Shown piece by piece: positions 1 to 4,935 of a stretch of 5,068 nucleotides of DNA. This DNA comes from Thermofilum sp. (lineage in GTDB: Archaea; Thermoproteota; Thermoprotei; Thermofilales; Thermofilaceae): contig JAJHRM010000191.1 in assembly GCA_020832965.1 (NCBI GenBank), positions 1 to 5,068 of the forward strand, in the 5' to 3' direction. The notes below the pieces were generated by a model, which saw only the letters and a list, made by a program, of their open reading frames with translations, ran no database searches and was not told the DNA's origin. The translations under genes were made by a program, and so were the position numbers. Positions within the stretch are counted from its first letter, which is position 1. Each line of letters starts with the position of its first letter.

Positions 1-1205
1 GAGGGGTCTGAGTCTATTACTGGGCTTCGAAGTGTTCCTAGATTCCTGTACGCCCAGCTCCACGTTTCGGCGTCCAGCGGCTCGGCAGTGACGAGTATGG
101 CTTTCAGGGTGTCGTAGTCATGTTTCCTGTAGATTTCCGGGCTTTGCTTCGAGAGGACTCTTAGTGCACCCGAGGTTGTGAGAAGGATCGTTACAGCGTA
201 GCTTTCAAGTATCGAGAACCACCTGTCCCAGCTTCTCCAGTCTGGGGCTCCATCGTACAGGACTATTGTTGCCCCGTTCATTAGGGGTCCGAGTGCTAGG
301 TAGGTTACTCCCGTTATCCAGCCGGGCCAAACTGTGTTGAACAGTACCTCTAGTGGCTTGAGCCCTAGCCAGTAGGACGTTGCGTAGGCCTGTGTCAGGT
401 AGCCTCCAGCTGGGAAGCTTACTGGCTTGAAGTCCTCCTCGTAGCCTGGGTGTAGGCCAAAAATCGTGTCTCCAGCCTCGACTATCCGGCTTTCTGCTGA
501 GTAATTTTCGCGTAAAGCCTCGTCTAACGGGCATGCTTCTCGAAGAGTGGGAATCTTGAGACCGAGCCTGTTGGAGACGAGGAGCTTTGTAGCCGCGTTT
601 GAAGCCTCAACTGCCTTCTTGACGTTTTCGAGGAGGCTTATCTCCTTGCCCCTACGCTTGTACCCGTCAACCGTGAAGATCACCTTTGGAGACCTGTTCT
701 TTACACGTTTTGCAAGCTCGTACCAGCCGAATCCTGTGAAAACTGGCTCAAATGGCGCCCCTACGCGGAGAGATGCAAGCATGAATGCAACAGCCTCTGG
801 GCATGGAGGGGCGTAGAGCAGTGTCCAGTCCCCCTTAGCTACGCCTTGAGCCTTTAGCCAGCCAGCGATCCTACCAGCAAGCTCGTCCAGGTGCCTGTAG
901 GTCGATATCTCCACGTCCCCGTCCTCTGATTCATAGATGGTGGCAACCCTGCCCCAAACCGAGGTGTCCCTGTGCCTGCCCAGGACGTTCCTGTAGGGAC
1001 TCAGCTGCCCGCCATCAAACCACTTTGCTCTTGGAGGCTTCCCGGAGAGAGCGCTAATCCAGGGCTTTTCCCATACGAGTGCCCTTGAGAGGTTTGCCCA
1101 GAAAGACACAGGGTCCCGGATACTCTCATGGTAGACCTTCTTGTACTCGGCTAGGGTCATCACCTTGAACCTTGCAATGGGTGGAACTACGCGCTGGGAA
1201 CTCAC
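1..1205 (-). CDS. Acetyl-CoA synthetase-like protein with a degenerate ATP-binding core (5' part only)
   Basis: I translated this frame by hand; it stays open for 401 codons and runs off the left edge, about 60% of a usual ~650-residue acyl-CoA synthetase. The family is clear from the N-terminal domain (FKVMTLAEYKKVYHES, SFWANLSRAL), then PYRNVLGRH, YRHLDELAGRIAGWL, PEAVAFMLASLRVGAPF, and later GWITGVTYLALGPLMNGA, VLYDGAPDW and AEPLDAETWSWAYRNLG. Family enzymes activate acetate or a related acid with ATP and transfer it to CoA in the cytoplasm. Here the P-loop (normally YTSGTTGKPKG) reads FGLHPGYEEDFKPV at about residues 249-262. The GHSY signature is GVTY, GEP is AEP, and the D-T-W-W-Q stretch is D-S-D-P at the window edge. 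Synthetase activity is therefore doubtful. GTG at 1205 is chosen because GGTGG lies 6 bases upstream; GTG at 1214 or ATG at 1160 are alternatives. It lies directly behind 1207-1749 and is probably co-transcribed. Confidence 0.8.
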   Translation of the reverse strand, partial: MSSQRVVPPIARFKVMTLAEYKKVYHESIRDPVSFWANLSRALVWEKPWISALSGKPPRAKWFDGGQLSPYRNVLGRHRDTSVWGRVATIYESEDGDVEISTYRHLDELAGRIAGWLKAQGVAKGDWTLLYAPPCPEAVAFMLASLRVGAPFEPVFTGFGWYELAKRVKNRSPKVIFTVDGYKRRGKEISLLENVKKAVEASNAATKLLVSNRLGLKIPTLREACPLDEALRENYSAESRIVEAGDTIFGLHPGYEEDFKPVSFPAGGYLTQAYATSYWLGLKPLEVLFNTVWPGWITGVTYLALGPLMNGATIVLYDGAPDWRSWDRWFSILESYAVTILLTTSGALRVLSKQSPEIYRKHDYDTLKAILVTAEPLDAETWSWAYRNLGTLRSPVIDSDP

Positions 1206-1206
1206 A

Positions 1207-1749
1207 TCATCCACCTACCTTGGCAGAACAGCGCACTGGCAGAACAACCTGCGTATAGAGGAAAGCAAGGTCCCTGAACTTGTAGCCAGCCTCGTGGTCA
1301 AAGCTGATGGGGATTGTTAGTGTAGGTTTAAGTGTCTTTACGAGTTCGGACGCCTCCTCGGGAGACATAAGGCTGGGTCCAAGCCTGAGAAGGAGGATAT
1401 CGATCTTCTCCCCTAGGACTTCGTCTATGCTGCAGAGCATGTAGCTACACCCGTGAAAGTAAATGGTTATGTCCTCGATCTTAAAGAGATAACTGTAAAG
1501 CTCTTTTACGCTCGTGCCATGCTCCTCGATGCATGGCTTGCATCGAAAAGCCTTGAAGCTAAAGTTTTTCGGTTCTATGCTTAGCCCTGGAAGAGCATTC
1601 CCTGGATTTCCACGAGCGTTCCCCGCAGGGTTGCTGTAAAAGTAGTATCGACACTCATCAGGGCCAGGCACATCTACACAGATCTCGGAATTAATCTTTA
1701 CTCCTTTCCCACTAATGTCCAGAATTAACGATCCATACTTTAATTTCAC
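1207..1749 (-). CDS. Metallo-beta-lactamase-fold protein lacking metal ligands
   Basis: 180 residues, GTG start. The second half matches the small archaeal MBL-fold hydrolases (UPF0173-like): IYFHGCSYM at the place of the HxGDT strand, then KIDILLLRLG, SPEEASELVKTLKP and TIPISFD (usually IPMHYD). The first half fits too: YYFYSNPAGNARGNP aligns with the usual (V/S)HPHGDHxGNP. Every expected ligand is changed. HxHxDH has become N40-P-A-G-N-A45, the Asp of GDT is Ser102, and the His of IPMHY is Ser149. The His near the N-terminus is also missing. The fold is probably kept but hydrolysis is unlikely; binding or scaffolding is inference. The stop codon abuts or overlaps the start of the acetyl-CoA synthetase-like gene, so the two form an operon. 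Assignment to the MBL fold is an alignment by eye. Confidence 0.75.
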   Translation of the reverse strand: MKLKYGSLILDISGKGVKINSEICVDVPGPDECRYYFYSNPAGNARGNPGNALPGLSIEPKNFSFKAFRCKPCIEEHGTSVKELYSYLFKIEDITIYFHGCSYMLCSIDEVLGEKIDILLLRLGPSLMSPEEASELVKTLKPTLTIPISFDHEAGYKFRDLAFLYTQVVLPVRCSAKVGG

Positions 1750-1770
1750 AAGAGTAAACCTCGATGTTTC

Positions 1771-1780
1771 ACTTTAAATC
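1771..1780 (-). promoter_or_regulatory. Putative TATA box of the MBL-like / synthetase-like operon
   Basis: On the minus strand this reads GATTTAAAGT, preceded by an A-rich BRE-like stretch (GGAATAAA). Its centre is about 26 bases upstream of the GTG start at 1749, the usual archaeal TATA-to-start-site distance, so the transcript would be leaderless or nearly so. A GAGG at about 1757-1760 could serve as a ribosome site only if transcription starts further out. It lies inside the 5' edge of tnpB relic A. Confidence 0.45.
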
Positions 1781-1950
1781 TTTATTCCAGCGTGTGGCCA
1801 AGCCCCGCGGCTACACAATGCACAGCGACATCAAAGGCGGCTTAGGCATTATGGCGCGCGGGCTGGCAGCGCTGGGCATAGAGGCAGAGCCACCATGCAC
1901 GATCACAACGAAAAAGCTTTTACCAATCCCTCTCAAAGACACTACCCATA

Positions 1951-1970
1951 ACCCCGCGATAAGGCGAGGT
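1951..1970 (+). repeat. Right-end hairpin of relic A
   Basis: ACCCCG (1951-1956) faces CGAGGT (1965-1970) across an 8-base loop, giving six positions with one C-A mismatch. The same hairpin sits at the same place in relic B without the mismatch. IS200/IS605 elements carry such imperfect palindromes at the right end, where they also form part of the omega-RNA scaffold. A perfect palindrome AAAAGCTTTT lies upstream at 1912-1921 and is shared with relic B. Confidence 0.5.
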
Positions 1971-2039
1971 AACAGGTGGCCCGCGCTGACCCAGCTAGTG
2001 TTTCAAGACCGCGTGCTTCTATGCATAAACTACGAAAAC

Positions 2040-2048
2040 AAATAAAAT
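2040..2048 (+). promoter_or_regulatory. Putative TATA box of the hepT-mntA operon
   Basis: AAATAAAAT, preceded by CGAAAAC as a possible BRE. The centre is about 44 bases before the ATG at 2088, which predicts a start site near 2070 and a leader of about 18 bases. Confidence 0.5.
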
Positions 2049-2070
2049 AGCCGTCCCTGCTTCTTAAAGT

Positions 2071-2077
2071 GGAGAGG
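2071..2077 (+). promoter_or_regulatory. Ribosome binding site of hepT
   Basis: GGAGAGG lies 10 bases before ATG 2088 and shares GGAG with the archaeal consensus GGAGGTGA. It falls within the short predicted leader, supporting this start. Confidence 0.45.
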
Positions 2078-2087
2078 CAAGCGTGAA

Positions 2088-2498
2088 ATGCCGATAGATA
2101 AAGAGGTTGTAAATGCTAGGATAGAAGAAATTTACGAATCCATTAACGAGTTGAAGAGACTTACCTCTAAAAGCTTCCTGGAGATGACGCTAGATGAAAG
2201 ATATTCTATGAGATACAATATCATTGTTCTAGTTGAGTCGCTTGCCTCTATATGTCTTCATTTAGCCTTGGAAAACTTCGGAATAAGACCGAGGTCCTAT
2301 TCTGAGTGCGTTAGAGAAGTATCGCAGAGGTTAGGCGTTAAATGCTATGGAGAGCTTGAAGCCCTCGTCCGTCTGAGAAACATGGTTACACACAGGTACT
2401 GGCTCGTAAAAGATGATCTAATACACAAAAATATCAAAAGCAATTTTGAGTGCGTTTTAGAATTCATTAGTAAAGTGAAGGAGCTGATTTCAGGATGA
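2088..2498 (+). CDS. hepT: HepT-like HEPN-domain toxin (DUF86 family RNase)
   Basis: 136 residues, a usual length for this all-helical family. The HEPN active-site signature is visible as R97-N98-M-V-T-H102-R-Y104, the RNxxxHxY form of Rx4-6H. HepT proteins dimerise and cut RNA with this motif. Their partner MntA silences them by adding AMP to the tyrosine of HxY, here Tyr104. The N-terminal half (IEEIYESINELKRL, YNIIVLVESLASICLHLAL) gives the helices that build the dimer. The gene overlaps the nucleotidyltransferase gene by ATGA, the usual toxin-first HEPN/MNT order in archaea. It is visibly AT-richer than the flanking hypE and synthetase-like genes, which suggests horizontal arrival. Membership is firm; toxicity is inferred from the family. 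Confidence 0.88.
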   Translation: MPIDKEVVNARIEEIYESINELKRLTSKSFLEMTLDERYSMRYNIIVLVESLASICLHLALENFGIRPRSYSECVREVSQRLGVKCYGELEALVRLRNMVTHRYWLVKDDLIHKNIKSNFECVLEFISKVKELISG

Positions 2499-2935
2499 GT
2501 ATCCGGTATTTCGAAGTCGACCTGGAACGCGTGACTAACACGGTTAGGAACATTTTAGAGAAATACGAATATATAGAGATAGCTGTTATTTTTGGTTCAG
2601 CACTTCGAAGATGCGTGGTTCGAGACATTGACATAGGAATTGTGTCTTCAAGGCCCTTAACCTTAAAAGAGCTGACCGAAATCGCCTCTCAAATAGAGGA
2701 AGTACTCCGAGTCGAGGTTGATATCATTCCCTTAGACGAAGCCCCCCCACCCCTGAGATTCAAGGCTCTAAGTGAAGGTGTAAGAGTATTAAATAGAAAC
2801 TCCAGGAAATATCACTACATGCTATCAGAAGCCTTCATGGAGATAAATGACTTGGAGATTGCCCTGACACTCGCGCGCCAGCCATACTCCTACCCCCCTC
2901 AGGGTGCCCCAACCGGGCTCCACGCCCACCCGTAG
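2495..2935 (+). CDS. mntA: MntA-like minimal nucleotidyltransferase antitoxin
   Basis: 146 residues, start ATG overlapping the hepT stop (ATGA), so translation is coupled. The polymerase-beta-like nucleotidyltransferase core is complete: VIFGSALRR with G34-S35, then D44-I-D46, and a third acidic residue D76 in VEVDIIPL. The GSx10Dx(D/E) pattern plus third Asp binds the metal-ATP, and family members transfer AMP to the HepT tyrosine. A helical tail follows (YHYMLSEAFMEINDLEIALTLA), as in relatives. From about residue 129 the sequence changes to RQPYSYPPQGAPTGLHAHP, which is proline-rich, GC-rich and unlike the family. The original 3' end has probably been replaced by a foreign or non-coding segment. 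The catalytic core is unaffected, so the antitoxin is likely functional. Confidence 0.88.
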   Translation: MSIRYFEVDLERVTNTVRNILEKYEYIEIAVIFGSALRRCVVRDIDIGIVSSRPLTLKELTEIASQIEEVLRVEVDIIPLDEAPPPLRFKALSEGVRVLNRNSRKYHYMLSEAFMEINDLEIALTLARQPYSYPPQGAPTGLHAHP

Positions 2936-2957
2936 GCAAGACGCTTCACCTGGAGCC
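2916..2957. repeat. Stem-loop at the mntA 3' end
   Basis: GGCTCCA (2916-2922) is exactly complementary to TGGAGCC (2951-2957); after one mismatch a further two C-G pairs extend the stem outwards. The 28-base loop contains the mntA stop codon (2933-2935). It lies in a GC-rich block (about 2870-2985) between AT-rich mntA and the hypE 3' end. It is not a tRNA: no T-loop sequence is present. It could end or stabilise the hepT-mntA transcript, or be an end of an unrecognised insertion. No U-rich tail follows. Confidence 0.35.
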
Positions 2958-3118
2958 GGGCCTCAGCGCGCGCAGGGGTCATATTGTGGGATCCCTGTCC
3001 TTCGGTTCTTTCCGGGCTGCATCCATATATGGGCACCGTTTAGGCTAACTATTTCGCTAACTTCTCCAATTCCTTCTGAGCTGCATCCAGACGTGGAAAG
3101 CCGCTCGTGCTTTAACAG
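2936..3118. other. Intergenic region between mntA and hypE (convergent)
   Basis: 183 bases between the ends of two convergent genes. Open frames cross it, but none has a ribosome site or a recognisable protein. It contains a direct 10-base repeat GCTGCATCCA (3016-3025 and 3080-3089), and CCATATATGG, a perfect 10-base palindrome at 3023-3032. No clear T-rich terminator is visible for either gene. Confidence 0.5.
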
Positions 3119-4174
3119 TTAACAGATTCGTGGAACTATTACTCCTCTTGGCGGCTCGAGTATTCTGTGTCCCCCTACGTCTGTTTTTAAGAGTACATAG
3201 CCCTTGTATTTGGGGTGTTCACGTATCTCTCCAATGACTGTAGCGTTGGGGAAGCCGTTCTTGTGCAGCTCCTCGATGAGTTCTTCCGCTATGTCTGGTG
3301 CAACGGATAGGACTGCTACTCCTTCGCTTGCAAGGTATAGCGGGTCCACTCCGAGCATTTCCGCGAACCTCTTGACCGGGGGTCTTACGGGGATTCTGCT
3401 TTCCTCCACTACTGCTAGGAGACCGTTCTCCTTAACCCACTCATTCAGTATCGCTGAGAGTCCTCCGCGCGTCGGATCTCTAGCGGCGTTTACTTTTCCC
3501 GGGAACTTCTCGAAGACCTTGAGGAGGGGCGTCAACGGCTTGGTGTCACTCTTCAGCTGCCCTGAGGCGATTTCCTCCGCGTTTTCCATGCCCAACTGTG
3601 CCAGCAGGATGACTGCGCCGTGGTCGCCCAGGCTGTCTGTCACTACTATCTTGTCGCCCGGCTTTGGCTTGTCGACTATGGGGTTCTTTGCCACGCCTAG
3701 GCCCACGGTGGTGATTGCTATTCTGTCTAGCTGCCCCTTCGGCATCACTTTGAAGTCCCCACCAATGAGCGGTATTCCCTCGCCCCTCAAGACTGAGATG
3801 AGGGAGTCCACGATTTCCTGGAGACTTTTCAGCGGGAACCCTTCTTCAACCACGATCGCGTCGAGCATTGCTATGGGCTTTCCGCCCATCATCACTACGT
3901 CGTTTATCGTCCCGTGGGCTGCGAGGCTTCCGATGTTCCCACCGGGGAAGAATGGAGGGTTGACCGTGTACGCGTCTGCCGTCGCAACCAGGTATGCCCC
4001 GCCTGGGAGCGGGATGAGCGCGCCGTCGTCTGGGAAGTCTATCCCAACCCCTCCTTTAACCCTCCTGAGCTCCTCGTCCACCCTCTTGAAGATGAGCTTC
4101 TCGAGGAGGCGTAGCATCTCAACTCCACCCTGCCCGTCTGCAAGCTCTACTACTTCAGCGATCCCTCGCTCCAT
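3119..4174 (-). CDS. hypE: HypE, [NiFe]-hydrogenase maturation protein (carbamoyl dehydratase)
   Basis: 351 residues, slightly longer than E. coli HypE (336). The protein ends in VPRIC; the invariant C-terminal Cys351 accepts the carbamoyl group from HypF and HypE dehydrates it with ATP to a thiocyanate. That group becomes the cyanide ligand of the hydrogenase iron via HypC/HypD. AIR-synthase-like signatures are in order: ELADGQGGVEM (10-20), F-P-D-D49-D50-G, PFFPGGNIGSLAAHGTIND (74-92), GGDFKVMPKGQ, VTDSLGDHGA, and RDPTRGGLSAILNEW (232-246). It acts in the cytoplasm. No other hyp or hydrogenase gene lies in the window, so its partners must be elsewhere. The ATG at 4174 sits about 9 bases after the predicted transcription start, without a clear Shine-Dalgarno sequence. 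Confidence 0.96.
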   Translation of the reverse strand: MERGIAEVVELADGQGGVEMLRLLEKLIFKRVDEELRRVKGGVGIDFPDDGALIPLPGGAYLVATADAYTVNPPFFPGGNIGSLAAHGTINDVVMMGGKPIAMLDAIVVEEGFPLKSLQEIVDSLISVLRGEGIPLIGGDFKVMPKGQLDRIAITTVGLGVAKNPIVDKPKPGDKIVVTDSLGDHGAVILLAQLGMENAEEIASGQLKSDTKPLTPLLKVFEKFPGKVNAARDPTRGGLSAILNEWVKENGLLAVVEESRIPVRPPVKRFAEMLGVDPLYLASEGVAVLSVAPDIAEELIEELHKNGFPNATVIGEIREHPKYKGYVLLKTDVGGHRILEPPRGVIVPRIC

Positions 4175-4203
4175 GACTACCGCTGAAAGAGTCGCCGCGC
4201 AGC

Positions 4204-4214
4204 TTTATTTATTT
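4204..4214 (-). promoter_or_regulatory. Putative TATA box of hypE
   Basis: On the minus strand this reads AAATAAATAAA, preceded by GGAATC as a possible BRE. The centre is about 34 bases before ATG 4174, so transcription would begin near 4183 with a leader of about 9 bases. It lies just outside relic B, which points the other way. Confidence 0.55.
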
Positions 4215-4215
4215 G

Positions 4216-4453
4216 ATTCCCCGTGCGGTTTAGGAGTTTTCGCGCGTACCACGCTTTCATTTTTCAGACTCCCCTCGGCGCGCCCTCAAAATGTGTAGCG
4301 ACTTCAATAGGAGCTTAGGCGTCGTGAGCAAGGGCATTGAGGGCGTTCGCGTAGAGGCGGAGCTGCCGGAATGCGTCGCTACGAAAAGCTTTTTGCTGGC
4401 ACTCTTTAAGAGTAGAAACCATGACCCCGTGACAAGGCGGGGTAACGGGTGGC
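4216..4453 (+). pseudogene. tnpB 3'-end relic B (IS200/IS605 family)
   Basis: Remains of a TnpB zinc ribbon and C-terminal tail, better preserved at the 5' side than relic A. Frame 3 reads SPCGLGVFARTTLSFFRLP (4218-4274), resembling the first knuckle and the strand leading to the second. Frame 1 then continues SPRRALKMCSDFNRSLGVV from 4270, close to an ancestral CPRCGLKMHSDFN. A one-base insertion near 4268-4275 plus a few substitutions would explain the break. The tail EAELP, TKSFL, HDP-TRRGNGW matches relic A in frame. The nuclease domain is missing. The relic starts beside the hypE TATA box and ends 11 bases before the protease ATG at 4465, with which its reading frame is continuous. The assignment is by motif, without a search. 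Confidence 0.65.
4424..4443 (+). repeat. Right-end hairpin of relic B
   Basis: ACCCCG (4424-4429) pairs perfectly with CGGGGT (4438-4443) across the 8-base loop TGACAAGG. The corresponding loop in relic A is CGATAAGG. Both relics then continue with AAC(A/G)GGTGGC and diverge, so the element boundary is probably at or just after 4453. The palindrome AAAAGCTTTT at 4384-4393 is the counterpart of 1912-1921. Confidence 0.55.
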
Positions 4454-4464
4454 ACACTGAGAAT

Positions 4465-4875
4465 ATGGGTTACGTAGTGGCTAAGGTCAAGATATATAAC
4501 CCGAGGAATGGGCCGGGTGAGGAGCTCTAATTGCTGGTCGATACTGGCTCAACATACACCTGGATTAAACGCGAAAGACTAGTGAGGCTAGGCATCAAGA
4601 GCATGGGGAAGAGACCGTTCAGGACGATAAACAACAGAATTGTTGTGCGTGAAGTAGGGGAGGCAGCTATCGAGTGCCTGAACAGGAGGTCCATGACCGT
4701 AGTCGTTTATGCCGAGGAAAAGGACAACGAGGCCCTTGGACTGCATGCTCTGGAGGGGCTGGGACTCGAGGTTAACCCAGTAACTGGGAAACTGAGAGAG
4801 TCAGAGGCGATCCTCGCCTTGACCTCCATGCACCATTCATCTAGCCCAAGAACTCGTGTCATCCTCGCTGCGTAA
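4465..4875 (+). pseudogene. Retropepsin-like aspartyl protease family gene with an in-frame stop
   Basis: From ATG 4465 the frame reads MGYVVAKVKIYNPRN and then GPGEEL. It meets TAA at 4528-4530 and continues open with LLVDTGSTYTWI to TAA 4873. The Asp-Thr-Gly-Ser motif, FRTINNRIVVREVGEAAIE, EALGLHALEGLGLEVNP and EAILAL identify the small archaeal retropepsin-like family, about 120 residues, thought to act as a dimer with one catalytic Asp per chain. One base change (GAA to TAA) would account for the stop. The residues after EAILAL (TSMHHSSSPRTRVILAA) look like an extra, non-family tail. A shorter product could begin at TTG 4531, but it would lack the first beta-strand and place the catalytic Asp at residue 4. 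A pseudogene is the simplest reading; a sequencing error or restarted translation remain possible. Its only visible upstream signal, GGTGG at 4448-4452, belongs to relic B. Confidence 0.75.
4516..4524 (+). promoter_or_regulatory. Shine-Dalgarno-like site before TTG 4531
   Basis: GGTGAGGAG lies 6 bases before TTG 4531, the codon directly after the premature TAA. It matches GGTGA and GAGG of the archaeal ribosome-binding consensus. It also encodes the Pro-Gly-Glu-Glu stretch of the protease, so the match may be accidental. It would allow re-initiation just past the stop. Confidence 0.35.
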
Positions 4876-4935
4876 ATCCTTGTTTCCGCAGTGCAAAAAC
4901 CTCACGCTTATCAAGCTGCGAGCCGCGCGCTCGAG

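Larger units (their letters stand above)
1764..1980 (+). pseudogene. tnpB 3'-end relic A (IS200/IS605 family)
   Basis: The open frame here (1764-2045) is not a normal gene but matches the C-terminal end of TnpB, the RNA-guided nuclease of IS200/IS605 elements. It reads KPRGYTMHSD, then GGLGIMARGLAALG. This resembles the second zinc-ribbon knuckle and following helix (C-P-R-C-G-x-x-x-H-x-D, then A-L-N-I-x-R-R-G-L), with the two knuckle cysteines lost. From ATG at 1818 to 1980 it aligns without gaps to relic B (4291-4453): 163 bases each, about 59% identical by hand count. Many replacements are conservative or silent (I/V, R/K, GCA/GCG, CGA/CGG). The catalytic domain is absent and no tnpA is seen. 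The 3' end carries an imperfect hairpin typical of an IS right end. The TnpB assignment rests on motif reading, not a search. Confidence 0.65.

Noticed and set aside
205..816. Open frames on both strands (205-534 minus, 547-816 plus)
   Set aside because: They overlap the acetyl-CoA synthetase-like gene, whose own frame gives clear family motifs throughout; these translations are rich in Arg and Ser and unrecognisable.
2911..2985. Possible tRNA in the GC-rich block after mntA
   Set aside because: A stem is present, but there is no T-loop (TTCRA), no D-loop pattern and no matching acceptor stem.
3016..3089. Direct repeat GCTGCATCCA at 3016-3025 and 3080-3089
   Set aside because: Only two 10-base copies 64 bases apart, with no related flanks; not a CRISPR array and not clearly a target-site duplication.
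3053..3115. Minus-strand reading ending RLDAAQKELEKLAK then TAG, just downstream of hypE
   Set aside because: It looks helix-like, but the frame is open for only about 20 codons with no start codon; it may be chance or a tiny gene remnant and cannot be supported.
2904..3122. 72-codon frame starting with GTG after mntA
   Set aside because: Overlaps the mntA end, has no ribosome site, and reads as Pro/Arg/Gly/Ser-rich GC sequence with no family pattern.
3204..4298. 364-codon open frame on the plus strand
   Set aside because: It is antisense to hypE, has a Ser/Pro/Thr-rich low-complexity translation, and matches no family; it is a shadow of the hypE codon pattern.
4257..4457. 66-codon minus frame across relic B
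   Set aside because: Antisense to the tnpB relic, without promoter, ribosome site or family resemblance.
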